Source of the DNA: Vagococcus martis
GTDB taxonomy: Bacteria; Bacillota; Bacilli; Lactobacillales; Vagococcaceae
Direction of reading: 5' to 3'
NCBI RefSeq assembly: GCF_002026305.1
Contig: NZ_MVAB01000001.1
Location: forward strand, 434,001-498,000
DNA: 64,000 nt
Part shown: piece after piece, positions 55,578 to 64,000 of the stretch
Layout: each line of letters opens with the position of its first letter
Position numbering within the stretch: the first letter of the stretch is position 1
Program-made: the position numbers and the translations under genes
Notes under the pieces: model-generated
What the model was told of the DNA's origin: nothing
Databases searched by the model: none
Seen by the model: the letters and a program-made list of their open reading frames with translations, nothing else

Positions 55578-57365
55578 TTATAATAAATGATTATCTTTTA
55601 ATAACTCTTCGACAAATGTACCTTGAATTTTTTTCAGTTCATGTTTTTCAACTTTGCTCATTAACCAAGGTACTTTTATTTCAGGGAGAGTTTTCTTATC
55701 TGTTAAGTAATAAGTCGCACGAAGTAACGTACGGATGTCAAATGCTGATGCGAATACTTCAGGTACACCTCTATCAACGTCCATTAATTCGTACACAGCT
55801 TCCATCGCTGTTCTAACTGAATACTCTGTCGTAAAGACTGTGTCTCGTTTAGTTTCTGCAAAATTCCCAATGAAGGCTATATTTTTAGAGCCATTTGGGA
55901 CAACTAATGGTCTATCACCATTTGCTCTTGGCATAAAGTAAGACGTAATAAATGGCATGTAAGTTGGGACAACATTGACAGAATTTTTAGCTAAATCATC
56001 AATTTTTTCAACAGGTACCCCAATATGATACAACCATTCTTTCGCTATTTCTTCACCAGTACATGAGGTAATTGGTTTTTTCACATAATTTCCATCTTTG
56101 TTTGAACACAATGCGTAAAACCAAATAACTAACTCATCTTTAGGTTGTTTTTTAAAGTGTGGTTGACGATTAATAGTGTAACTTTGACGCCAATTTGAAT
56201 CTTCAGAATACACAATCCCACCTGTTACAACTCGACCTGAATAAGGATCTCTTTTACTGATATTTTCAAGATATGGTGCTATTTTTTTATCTAATGTTGT
56301 GATTGTAGCAGACACTACCCAACTCTCACTTGGTAAATTTTCACAGAATTTTTCCGGGCGACCAAACTCGTCACATTGTTCTGCTAATTTTTTCCATAGA
56401 TTCCAACTGCCACCAAGGTCCTCTGCACTTGGAATTGGCGCTGGTGTTGTTTGTGTACCATAAGTTGAACTTTCAGTGATTGAACCATTTGTTACAAACA
56501 CTAAATCGTCTTCTTTTAACTCGATTGTTTGTTCTTTACCGTCTACTATTAATTCTAATTTTTCAGCTATTTTTTGATTGTTAGCACAATTCACAATGAT
56601 ATTATCAACTTTTGTATTGTATTGGACTGTCACACCTTGCTCAGTTAAATAGTCAACTAATGGCATCACTAGAGACTCATACTGATTGTATTTGGTGAAT
56701 TTCAATGCACTAAAATCCGTTAAGCCATCAATATGATGAACAAAACGCATTAAATAGCGTCGCATTTCCATTGCTGAATGCCAGTTTTCAAAGGCAAACA
56801 TTGTACACCAATATTTCCAAAAATTCGAGTCAAAAAATTCTTGTGAAAAGACTTCGTCAATTCTTTTATCTTGTAAGTCATCTTCTTTAGTTAAACACAA
56901 TGAGATAATTTCTTTTAATCCTTTTTCAGTCAATGTAAATTTTCCATCAGTATCTGATTGAATACCTTGGCTATGAATCAAGCGACATTTTGATGAGTTT
57001 GGGTCTTCTTTATTTAACCAATAAAATTCATCTAATACTGAGGCATTTTCTACCTCTAACGATGGAACTGAACGATATAAATCCCATAAACATTCAAAGT
57101 GATTTTCCATCTCACGACCGCCACGTATAACAAAACCATAGTGATCTTTATCAATCCCATCAAGAGATCCACCTGGAAGTGGTAATTCTTCTAAAATCGT
57201 AATTTTGTTACCTGGTAATTGAGCATCTCTGATTAAAAAAGCTGCCGCAGATAATGAGGCTAATCCTGATCCTACTAAATAGACGGCTGAAATGTTATCT
57301 GTTCTTTCTGGTTTCTTTGGTCGAGCAAATGCTTCATAATTTCCATTACTTGTATACATTATCAT
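55578..57365 (-). CDS. ohyA: oleate hydratase (myosin-cross-reactive antigen family)
   Basis: The product has 595 residues. An FAD-binding Rossmann start ([20 protein letters not shown]) and later [33 protein letters not shown] and [11 protein letters not shown] fit the family. It adds water to the C9 double bond of oleate and related host fatty acids, which detoxifies them. It is monocistronic. Confidence 0.96.
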   Translation of the reverse strand: MIMYTSNGNYEAFARPKKPERTDNISAVYLVGSGLASLSAAAFLIRDAQLPGNKITILEELPLPGGSLDGIDKDHYGFVIRGGREMENHFECLWDLYRSVPSLEVENASVLDEFYWLNKEDPNSSKCRLIHSQGIQSDTDGKFTLTEKGLKEIISLCLTKEDDLQDKRIDEVFSQEFFDSNFWKYWCTMFAFENWHSAMEMRRYLMRFVHHIDGLTDFSALKFTKYNQYESLVMPLVDYLTEQGVTVQYNTKVDNIIVNCANNQKIAEKLELIVDGKEQTIELKEDDLVFVTNGSITESSTYGTQTTPAPIPSAEDLGGSWNLWKKLAEQCDEFGRPEKFCENLPSESWVVSATITTLDKKIAPYLENISKRDPYSGRVVTGGIVYSEDSNWRQSYTINRQPHFKKQPKDELVIWFYALCSNKDGNYVKKPITSCTGEEIAKEWLYHIGVPVEKIDDLAKNSVNVVPTYMPFITSYFMPRANGDRPLVVPNGSKNIAFIGNFAETKRDTVFTTEYSVRTAMEAVYELMDVDRGVPEVFASAFDIRTLLRATYYLTDKKTLPEIKVPWLMSKVEKHELKKIQGTFVEELLKDNHLL

Positions 57366-57489
57366 AACCTCCAGTATTTGTTTCTACCCTTACTAAAGAC
57401 TATTCTAACGCACACAATCTAAAAAAAACTTTTATTTAATGCGTTTAAAATGACAAAAAAGACCATTTACTCCACGAAAGTTAAAATTC

Positions 57490-58269
57490 TTATAAGAACA
57501 ATTTGTACGCATTATAAAAATTGACAAAAAGAACGCCAATTATCACAAATTGATAAATTGTCGTCACTTTTTCTGACGATACTATTTTACTTAAATAGGC
57601 TCCTAAAAAGCCACCAATAATACCAGCTGGAATGATATAAATAAGTAGGCTTAAATCAAATTGAGAAAATCCGGTACTTACTGAAATCGTGATAACCTTT
57701 GATAATTGTGAAAAAAGAATCGTAATAATGGAATATACTGTGGCATCTTTAATGGGCACTTGAAATAGCATCATCAATAGAGCCACATTTAAAGGACCGC
57801 CACCTATTCCCAGAAAGCTAGCAATCGCTCCTAAAAATAACCCACATCCTAGAATAGAAATCGTACTGTTTAAGTGGTACCCTTTCCAGTGCTTTTTACT
57901 GTATGCGTATGAGAAGAGTAATGTTGCCACAATCAAGATGATTTGAACCAATGAGACAATTCTTTCAGAAGGCATGATACCTACTAGTTTATCTAACCCA
58001 AGACTTCCAAAGATACCACCTAAGACAGAGCCAAATGATAACCATAAAGCAAAAGACCAGTTTATTTTAATCCCATTTTGCACTTGCCTAATTGTTGAAA
58101 CAATCGACATACTTAAAACAGCTACAGTTGAATAAAATGAAATACTTAATACGTCATGAAATCCTAATGTATCAAATAATGGTTTGATAATCACTCCTCC
58201 ACCCATACCTGATATGGCACCTATGCTATTTGCAAAAATAATAATGAAAAAATAAATCCAACCAACCAT
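57490..58269 (-). CDS. TauE/SafE-family membrane transporter
   Basis: The product has 259 residues with about eight membrane helices in two similar halves. The paired motifs GAISGMGGGVIIKPLF and GAIASFLGIGGGPLNVAL are typical. Members export sulfite, sulfoacetate or other small anions; the substrate here is unknown. A terminator-like hairpin separates it from helD. Confidence 0.9.
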   Translation of the reverse strand: MVGWIYFFIIIFANSIGAISGMGGGVIIKPLFDTLGFHDVLSISFYSTVAVLSMSIVSTIRQVQNGIKINWSFALWLSFGSVLGGIFGSLGLDKLVGIMPSERIVSLVQIILIVATLLFSYAYSKKHWKGYHLNSTISILGCGLFLGAIASFLGIGGGPLNVALLMMLFQVPIKDATVYSIITILFSQLSKVITISVSTGFSQFDLSLLIYIIPAGIIGGFLGAYLSKIVSSEKVTTIYQFVIIGVLFVNFYNAYKLFL

Positions 58270-58286
58270 GTTTTCCCTCCTAAAAA

Positions 58287-58326
58287 AGACTACTTACCTC
58301 CTAGTTTATCGGGTGATAAGTAGTCT
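58287..58326 (-). terminator. terminator behind helD
   Basis: AGACTACTTA (58287-58296) and TAAGTAGTCT (58317-58326). On the minus strand a T-run follows and then the ribosome site of the TauE/SafE gene, so it may also attenuate that gene. Confidence 0.75.
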
Positions 58327-58337
58327 GTCTATTAATA

Positions 58338-60491
58338 TTAAAGTAAATAAGATAGAAGTGGCGAGATGTTTTTATTGTACGCAATATACAGTCGATTCAT
58401 CGCACGAGAAAAGGCTGTATAAAGTATTTTTTGATCTCTTACGTCGTTATAATGCTCACTTGACGCACCCCAGAGTAGCACATTATCAAATTCAAGACCT
58501 TTAGCTAAGTTAATACTGGTCACCTGTACATCCAATAACTCGTCAAACCAATGTTCAAGTAATGCTTTTTCGTCCTCTGTTTTAACAATAATGGTTAATT
58601 TTTCGCCGTTCAATTCTGTTAAAATATCCGTTACAACTTGGTTGATATCAGATAACTCGTTATACTGAATCAGCACAGGTTCTTCTCCTTGTGGTCTGAT
58701 TGGCACAATTGTTGCATTTTTTGATAAAGATAACTCATTAAATGCTTTCGTAATAGCCCCTGTCGAACGATAACTCGTCAATAGTTGATAGGTCGTCAAT
58801 TCCTTACCATCAGAGGTAAACAATGCTTCAATTGCTTTAAATGGTGTATTGGTATTGAAAATAGCCTGATTCTCATCCCCCACCATAGTAAAATCACTTT
58901 TTGGAAACAACAACAGTAAAAATTGTAACTGTGCTGGAGTGTAGTCTTGCACTTCATCCACTAAGACAAATCGCATATTTGGCATAGTAAGTCGTTCTAC
59001 GTAATAATGTGTAATCGTCAATATTGCAATAGCTTCATCTAGCGTAATAGGAGCCATTTGTCTTTGATACGTGACACCTGAAAAACCTTTGAATAGCTCA
59101 TTAAATAAAATCTCCTGATTTAGCCAACGATAACGATTGATTTGCTGCGTTACTTTTTTATATTTCTTTCTTAAAAGTTGTTCAGCATAGCGTGTTAAAC
59201 TTTTTTCAGAATCATCTTGGATTAAATGACCAAAGTATTTTTCTTGTTGTTCTTCTGTTAAAGATGTGACTTGGTCATGGATTTTTTTAGTTCTAGATTG
59301 TTGGATTAAACGTTGATTCCAACTGCTTAACAAGCGTTGTTTTACTCCTTGTACTCGGTCAACATGCGGACTATTGTTTGGTGTTTCATCAAATAATTGT
59401 TTGATATGTTCTTTTGAAATAATCGTTTTATCACGTAATGTAATATCATCAAACAATTTACTGCTATCAAACTCACGATAAACATTATCTTTTATGTAAT
59501 GAATAAACTGACCATCTCTTAAATACTCTGTTTCTTTTGACATGCTTTCTTTAGAAATTCGTTTGAAATAATGTTCTTCTGACTCAATATGTCGACGCAT
59601 ATAACTTTGAGCAAATTGTAACAGTGTCATGTTGCGTGGATTTTTTTCTCCTAATGACGGCAATACGTCTGACACGTATTGGATAAACGCTTTGTTTGGA
59701 GACAGTATCAACACATCTTCAGAGGTAATTTCATCTTGCATATTATATAGTAAGTACGCGATTCGTTGCATAATAGCTGATGTTTTCCCACTACCTGCGA
59801 CTCCATTGACTAACATATAAGGCGTACTTGTGTCGCGAATAATCACATTTTGTTCTTTTTGAATTGTCACTGTGATGTCACGCATTTTTTTGGTATCATC
59901 TTTTGCTAAAGCATCGAGCAATACATCGTCTTGAATCGACACCATCGTATCGAAATAAGTAATCAGCTTGTCTTTTTCAATGACAAATTGACGTCTTTCT
60001 TCAATAGATGTTTCAATGGTATTTCCTCTCACGTTATATGATGAAGGGCCTATTTCATTATTATAAAATAGTTCAGCTATTGGAGAACGCCAATCATAAA
60101 TCAAGTTATCATTATTAGCATCTGAAAAACCATGCATCCCAATATAAAAAGACTCTGGCTCTTCTTCATCTAAAAAGTCGACTTTAATTTTTCCAAAATA
60201 TGGATTTTCTAATAATCGATTAACTTTATCTAAAGTAACTTCCCCATTTCTAATTTTGATATTATATTGATCAATTTCACGATTTTTCATTTCTATTTGA
60301 GAAAAACTATCTAACTTATCAGATATGCCATCTACATTTAGTTTAATGTCTTCTGTAATTTTGCTCATCATCGTTTGACCAGATTGCTTTGTTTCATTTA
60401 ACCACTCACTAAGTGTTTTTTGTGTTTTCTGCAACTGATGATACGTTGATTTCAAATAATCTTCTTCTTGTTGTCGAATTTTTTCAGACAT
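58338..60491 (-). CDS. helD: HelD, UvrD-like ATPase that recycles RNA polymerase
   Basis: The product has 717 residues. A long N-terminal coiled-coil (1-85) precedes the split superfamily 1 ATPase core: Walker A in NGVAGSGKTSAIM, Walker B in LVDEVQDYTPAQ, GDENQAIF, and the late motif VTSINLAKGLEFDNVLLW. In Bacillus HelD frees stalled RNA polymerase from DNA. Length and arrangement fit. Confidence 0.92.
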   Translation of the reverse strand: MSEKIRQQEEDYLKSTYHQLQKTQKTLSEWLNETKQSGQTMMSKITEDIKLNVDGISDKLDSFSQIEMKNREIDQYNIKIRNGEVTLDKVNRLLENPYFGKIKVDFLDEEEPESFYIGMHGFSDANNDNLIYDWRSPIAELFYNNEIGPSSYNVRGNTIETSIEERRQFVIEKDKLITYFDTMVSIQDDVLLDALAKDDTKKMRDITVTIQKEQNVIIRDTSTPYMLVNGVAGSGKTSAIMQRIAYLLYNMQDEITSEDVLILSPNKAFIQYVSDVLPSLGEKNPRNMTLLQFAQSYMRRHIESEEHYFKRISKESMSKETEYLRDGQFIHYIKDNVYREFDSSKLFDDITLRDKTIISKEHIKQLFDETPNNSPHVDRVQGVKQRLLSSWNQRLIQQSRTKKIHDQVTSLTEEQQEKYFGHLIQDDSEKSLTRYAEQLLRKKYKKVTQQINRYRWLNQEILFNELFKGFSGVTYQRQMAPITLDEAIAILTITHYYVERLTMPNMRFVLVDEVQDYTPAQLQFLLLLFPKSDFTMVGDENQAIFNTNTPFKAIEALFTSDGKELTTYQLLTSYRSTGAITKAFNELSLSKNATIVPIRPQGEEPVLIQYNELSDINQVVTDILTELNGEKLTIIVKTEDEKALLEHWFDELLDVQVTSINLAKGLEFDNVLLWGASSEHYNDVRDQKILYTAFSRAMNRLYIAYNKNISPLLSYLL

Positions 60492-60598
60492 TGATGTTCA
60501 TTCCTTTCAACATGGAACTGCATTATTAAAGAATAACCATATCATCATTTTTTTTCTAAGACAAGATAAGAACACTCGTTTAGCGAAATAATCTAAAA

Positions 60599-60634
60599 AA
60601 CTGCGGTAAATACTTAAAAAGTATCCCCACAGTT
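60599..60634 (-). terminator. terminator behind the diaminopentanoate dehydrogenase-like gene
   Basis: AACTGCGGTAAATACTT (60599-60615) pairs imperfectly with AAGTATCCCCACAGTT (60619-60634); a T-run follows on the minus strand. Confidence 0.85.
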
Positions 60635-60644
60635 TACTATATTT

Positions 60645-61670
60645 TTATTTATACATATGTAATGGATAAGTCGTAAATTCTACTTCGTTTAATTTTTCTG
60701 CTGTGATAAATCCTGCTGGTGCTTGTAATAATGAAGGAATGCGATTCACAACAGTCGCACATGTATGAGCCACAGTATCTGGTTTTTCAACTGAGAATAC
60801 CATATTTGGTTCACCTTCAATCACCCAGTCACACATATCGCCATCAGTTTCCCCATATACTTTACCAATACACTCTACTTCTAACTCTGGACCTTGGATC
60901 GTTTTCACTATTGTCACTGCAGACATTCCAACAGCATCACCTTTAGGAATCGTTTTACCTAATGTTTCTGAATACACGTCTTCATCTAAAACAAATGGTA
61001 CATTTTTTTGTGAAATTGATTTAATGGTCCAATTCATTTTAGCACAAATGCCCTCTGCAGCATTCCACATATATGATGGTAAACTTTCTGCTTGTGCTAC
61101 TTCTGTCTCAAATTGTTCTAGCGTTAAACCAGCACCATGTGCTTTTGCTAAAGCCAAGCCATAATCTTCTACATTATAACTTGCTGCTCCTTTAATTTTT
61201 TTAATGCTGTTCATACCAGCCATCATTAAACTCGGCATGTTTACCCAGTAGATGTCTTGCATACCACTACCAGTAATTGTTACGTGATGTTCTTTTGCTA
61301 ATTTATCTAAATAATTTGTTTCAACTGGTGATGTATTCCATGGATAAATCGCTTCTTCACAAGTAGTGATAACATTCACATTATTCTTTAAACATTTTTC
61401 AAAAAATGGTGTCATCTCAGGCATATAACTAAAGATTGTTACGACAGCAACATCAGCGTCAGTTTCTTCTAATACTTTATCTGCATCATCAGAAATAAGT
61501 ATACCTGTTTTACGTCCTAGTTTTGCAAAGTCACCTATATCAGTCCCTACAAGGTTTGGATTGTTATCAATAGCACCAACAATTTCTGCTCCATGCTCAA
61601 CTAAATAACGAACCATAACCTCTGCCATTTTACCGCATCCGTATTGAATTACTCTTATTTTTTCTAACAT
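60645..61670 (-). CDS. NAD(P)-dependent oxidoreductase like 2,4-diaminopentanoate dehydrogenase
   Basis: The product has 341 residues. The N-terminal Rossmann motif [15 protein letters not shown] and the middle [17 protein letters not shown] are recalled from the family of 2,4-diaminopentanoate dehydrogenases of clostridial ornithine fermentation, which is related to dihydrodipicolinate reductase. No other gene of that pathway is near, so the substrate is open. It is divergent from a MerR gene that probably controls it. Confidence 0.75.
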   Translation of the reverse strand: MLEKIRVIQYGCGKMAEVMVRYLVEHGAEIVGAIDNNPNLVGTDIGDFAKLGRKTGILISDDADKVLEETDADVAVVTIFSYMPEMTPFFEKCLKNNVNVITTCEEAIYPWNTSPVETNYLDKLAKEHHVTITGSGMQDIYWVNMPSLMMAGMNSIKKIKGAASYNVEDYGLALAKAHGAGLTLEQFETEVAQAESLPSYMWNAAEGICAKMNWTIKSISQKNVPFVLDEDVYSETLGKTIPKGDAVGMSAVTIVKTIQGPELEVECIGKVYGETDGDMCDWVIEGEPNMVFSVEKPDTVAHTCATVVNRIPSLLQAPAGFITAEKLNEVEFTTYPLHMYK

Positions 61671-61710
61671 TTCGTATCCCTCTTCCTTTTGTTATTTTAT
61701 TCACATTTAT

Positions 61711-61746
61711 AGTATAATGTCTATAGTAACTATACAGTCAAGGAGA
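61711..61746 (+). promoter_or_regulatory. probable MerR operator in the divergent promoter region
   Basis: The 13-bp palindrome TATAGTAACTATA (61722-61734) lies between the divergent oxidoreductase and MerR genes, next to a TATAAT (61713-61718). Confidence 0.6.
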
Positions 61747-61752
61747 GTTTTT

Positions 61753-62589
61753 ATGAAAAATTTAATTCGTATTGGAGAATTTGCTAAATTAAATAATATG
61801 TCTATCCAAACATTAAGATATTATGAAAGTATTGATCTATTACATCCCTACTATATAAACCCAGAAACAAATTATCGCTATTATCATTTATTACAATCAC
61901 CTATTATTGATAGCATTCAGTTTTTAAAAAGTTGTAATCTTTCACTAGATGATATCAAACATCTTCTAAATGAAGAAACGCCTGATGAAAAGATACACGA
62001 AACATTGGCATTAAATCTTGACGCATTAAAAGAACAACAAAAAAAGATTCAACAACAAATCAATATCACTGAAACGTTTTTAAATAATAATATGATTTAC
62101 CAAAAAAATAGAGAAATTCAATCTTTTGAATATCAATCATTTCCAACTCGTTACCTATATACGTACACAATTGATACCAATATCTATGATTTATCTAGCA
62201 TGGAGTACGAAAGTTATCTGAGACAGTTCAAACAGTCACTTGCAACACATCATTTACCTAATCTACAGTTCAGTCATGTTGGCTCTATCATCAAACAAAC
62301 TGATTTACTTCAAGATAATCTTTACTCCAATACTTTTTTTGTTTTTTGTTCGGCTGATTTGAAACATTTACCAAATGTTGTGACTTTAAAATCTAGTGAA
62401 TTTGCGATTGATTACTGTCAGTCTTTCGATGAAGAAAAAAAGATGTTTCATACCTTTAAACACAAAGTGACTACCTCACACAGACGAATTAATGGGGACT
62501 ATTTATGTGAAGTTGTCAGAGAAATGCCACACACTTCAAAACTAGAGAGAAATATGTTTATTAGAATCCAAATACCAGTTAGTCAATAA
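61753..62589 (+). CDS. MerR-family transcriptional regulator
   Basis: 278 residues from ATG 61753-61755, chosen for its AAGGAGAG; the longer frame from 61717 runs through the promoter. The MerR winged helix is clear (RIGEFAKLNNMSIQTLRYYESIDLL, in pieces), followed by a coiled-coil (KEQQKKIQQQINITETF) and a C-terminal ligand domain of GyrI-like size. It probably regulates itself and the divergent oxidoreductase. Confidence 0.9.
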   Translation: MKNLIRIGEFAKLNNMSIQTLRYYESIDLLHPYYINPETNYRYYHLLQSPIIDSIQFLKSCNLSLDDIKHLLNEETPDEKIHETLALNLDALKEQQKKIQQQINITETFLNNNMIYQKNREIQSFEYQSFPTRYLYTYTIDTNIYDLSSMEYESYLRQFKQSLATHHLPNLQFSHVGSIIKQTDLLQDNLYSNTFFVFCSADLKHLPNVVTLKSSEFAIDYCQSFDEEKKMFHTFKHKVTTSHRRINGDYLCEVVREMPHTSKLERNMFIRIQIPVSQ

Positions 62590-62661
62590 AAACCTTTTTG
62601 CATTTCAGTTCTTTTTTTAGTACGATAGCGATAATAAGTAACGTAGAAAGGGTCGAGCAAT

Positions 62662-63291
62662 ATGGTCAAACATAAAAAAATTATATTACCTAAGTATCAA
62701 CAAGTAGCAATTGAAATTGCTGAACGAATTGATACAAATTACTATAAAGTTGGTGACAAAATTCATGCCAGATCAACTTTAGCTAATACTTTTAGCGTAT
62801 CACCCGAAACAGCAAGAAAAGCTGTAAATATTTTAGTTGATGTTGGTATTATGGAAGTGAAGCATGGAAGTGGTGTCATTGTAGCATCAAAAGAAAAAGC
62901 AACCTCTTTTTTATCACAATATAAAGATGTCCAAAACATTGAAGAAATCAAACAAGACTTACTAATGAATATTCAACAACAAAAAAAAGAATTGGATGAC
63001 TTAACTGATTTAGCGAATTTACTTGTTTCACAAACAAAAAAAATTAATCATGCTAATCCTTTACTACCTTCAGAACTGATTTTAACTGAACATGCAAAAT
63101 ACTTAGAGAAAACCATCAAAGACTTAAATCTATGGCAAGAAACATCGGCTACAGTTGTGGCGATTTTACATGAACAACAATTACTCATCTCCCCTGGTCC
63201 TTACGCAAAAATCTCTGCAGGTGATACATTATATTTCATTGGAGATGAGTTTTCCAAACAACGCCTTTCAAACTTTTTTTATCCATCATAA
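62662..63291 (+). CDS. busR: BusR, c-di-AMP-responsive GntR-type repressor
   Basis: The product has 209 residues. A GntR helix-turn-helix (GDKIHARSTLANTFSVSPET, then GIMEVKHGSG) is followed by a coiled-coil (residues 90-125) and a C-terminal RCK_C domain (LLISPGPYAKISAGDTLYFIG). This architecture and the position before a betaine transporter gene match BusR, which binds c-di-AMP and represses busA at low osmolarity. Confidence 0.92.
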   Translation: MVKHKKIILPKYQQVAIEIAERIDTNYYKVGDKIHARSTLANTFSVSPETARKAVNILVDVGIMEVKHGSGVIVASKEKATSFLSQYKDVQNIEEIKQDLLMNIQQQKKELDDLTDLANLLVSQTKKINHANPLLPSELILTEHAKYLEKTIKDLNLWQETSATVVAILHEQQLLISPGPYAKISAGDTLYFIGDEFSKQRLSNFFYPS

Positions 63292-63304
63292 TCCTAGTTA
63301 TATC

Positions 63305-63355
63305 AAGCCTTATTATCATTTTATTTTCAGAAAATATGATAATAAGGCTTTTTTA
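63305..63355 (+). terminator. busR terminator
   Basis: Perfect 15-bp arms AAGCCTTATTATCAT (63305-63319) and ATGATAATAAGGCTT (63336-63350) followed by T. Confidence 0.93.
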
Positions 63356-63358
63356 TCT

Positions 63359-63400
63359 TTGACAAAGTGACCATTTCGTTATAACATAGTGTGGTCACTT
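63359..63400 (+). promoter_or_regulatory. busA promoter with BusR operator
   Basis: TTGACA (63359-63364), 17 bp, TAACAT (63382-63387). Half-sites AAGTGACC (63365-63372) and GGTCACTT (63393-63400), perfect inverted repeats 20 bp apart, bracket the -10, in keeping with the widely spaced BusR sites known from Streptococcus and Lactococcus. Confidence 0.85.
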
Positions 63401-63435
63401 CGAGTAAAAAAGAATTTATATAAAGGAGTTTTGTA

Positions 63436-64000
63436 ATGACTAAAGTAAAAGTTGAAAATTTGACCAAAATTTTTGGTAAAAAACAACAACAACAGGTTGC
63501 TTTACAAATGGTAAAAGAAAAAAAATCTAAAACAGATATTGTCAAAGAAACTGGGGCAACTGTTGGTGTATATGATGTTAACTTTGATGTTAAAGAAGGC
63601 GAGATTTTCGTTATCATGGGGCTTTCTGGTAGTGGTAAATCTACATTAATTCGTTTAATTAATCGAATTATCGAACCAACATCTGGTGATATTTATATTG
63701 ATGGACAAGATATTGCCAAACTTGATAAAGATGAATTAAGAGAAGTAAGACGTCATAAAATGAGTATGGTATTCCAAAACTTTGGACTGTTTCCTCATCG
63801 TACTATTTTAGAAAATACAGAATATGGTTTAGAAGTTCGTGGCGTTGAAAAAGAAGAACGACAACAACGTGCCGAAAAAGCGTTAGAGAATTCTGGCTTA
63901 CTTACTTTTAAAGACCAATACCCTGATCAATTATCAGGTGGGATGCAACAACGTGTAGGATTAGCACGTGCCTTAGCAAATGATCCAGAAATCTTATTAA
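63436..64000 (+). CDS. busAA: glycine betaine ABC transporter ATPase (partial)
   Basis: 188 codons are visible up to the window end. The OpuAA/BusAA layout includes an N-terminal extension before the core ([20 protein letters not shown]), Walker [11 protein letters not shown]-loop [10 protein letters not shown] and signature LSGGMQQR. It powers uptake of glycine betaine for osmotic protection, and its C-terminal CBS domains would lie beyond the window. AAAGGAG precedes the ATG. Confidence 0.95.
   Translation, partial: MTKVKVENLTKIFGKKQQQQVALQMVKEKKSKTDIVKETGATVGVYDVNFDVKEGEIFVIMGLSGSGKSTLIRLINRIIEPTSGDIYIDGQDIAKLDKDELREVRRHKMSMVFQNFGLFPHRTILENTEYGLEVRGVEKEERQQRAEKALENSGLLTFKDQYPDQLSGGMQQRVGLARALANDPEILL

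Noticed and set aside
61717-61752. Longer start for the MerR regulator
   Set aside because: The extension overlaps the palindrome and promoter; ATG 61753 has AAGGAGAG.
1-64000. CRISPR array that would match the tracrRNA
   Set aside because: Reading the window I found no repeat starting with GTTTTAGAG at regular spacing on either strand. A remote array elsewhere cannot be excluded.

Overview
The window is low-GC Firmicutes DNA and most resembles Enterococcaceae, probably Vagococcus or a close relative. Pointers to this are standalone mvaS and mvaA genes, a D-aspartate ligase with an aspartate racemase (a Lys-D-Asp murein bridge), a BusR/BusA osmolyte locus, oleate hydratase, and a tracrRNA of the Listeria/Streptococcus type. 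The genus is inferred from gene content remembered, not from any search.

Positions 1-21.97 kb are an accessory island. It starts with the tail of an ISL3-type transposase. Almost every gene after that is small, on the minus strand and hypothetical or immunity-like: DUF4279-like, KptA/Tpt1, DUF1266, DUF1963, a YcxB-like protein, an SRPBCC protein, an AlkD-like protein and DUF3784. Modules are duplicated (DUF1266 and DUF1963 near 5-9.5 kb and 18.7-20.3 kb, and a 650-bp spacer at 11.0-11.6 and 20.6-21.3 kb). Two apparently identical IS30-type elements lie 13.7 kb apart, a second IS30-type element splits an SRPBCC gene, and many genes are broken by stops, frameshifts or insertions. This looks like an array of polymorphic-toxin immunity genes or similar cargo that is expanding and decaying. 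Its right edge cuts the phosphonate gene phnW, of which only the 3' end remains before an intact phnX.

From 22 kb on the sequence is ordinary chromosome: recJ-apt; a polysaccharide deacetylase; birA-bioY with a BirA operator; an S9 peptidase; a minus-strand operon asnB - D-aspartate ligase - aspartate racemase that should build and amidate a D-Asp cross-bridge; an Mga-like regulator; a YesMN two-component system with YesL and an oligosaccharide ABC importer (two permeases and a lipoprotein, no ATPase); glutaminase; and an MFS exporter.

At 47.1-47.2 kb, between the MFS gene and transketolase, is a very clear type II-A tracrRNA gene with its own promoter and terminator. No cas gene or CRISPR array is visible anywhere in the window. 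It is flanked by two nearly identical copies of a terminator. This orphan tracrRNA is the most notable finding.

The right part carries tkt, a DUF896 gene divergent from lexA with a LexA box, a small membrane-protein gene under a promoter with two LexA boxes, an M42 aminopeptidase, rplY/ctc with a structured leader, mvaS-mvaA, oleate hydratase, a TauE/SafE transporter, HelD, a diaminopentanoate dehydrogenase-like oxidoreductase divergent from a MerR regulator, and busR followed by the start of the betaine transporter operon with its BusR operator.
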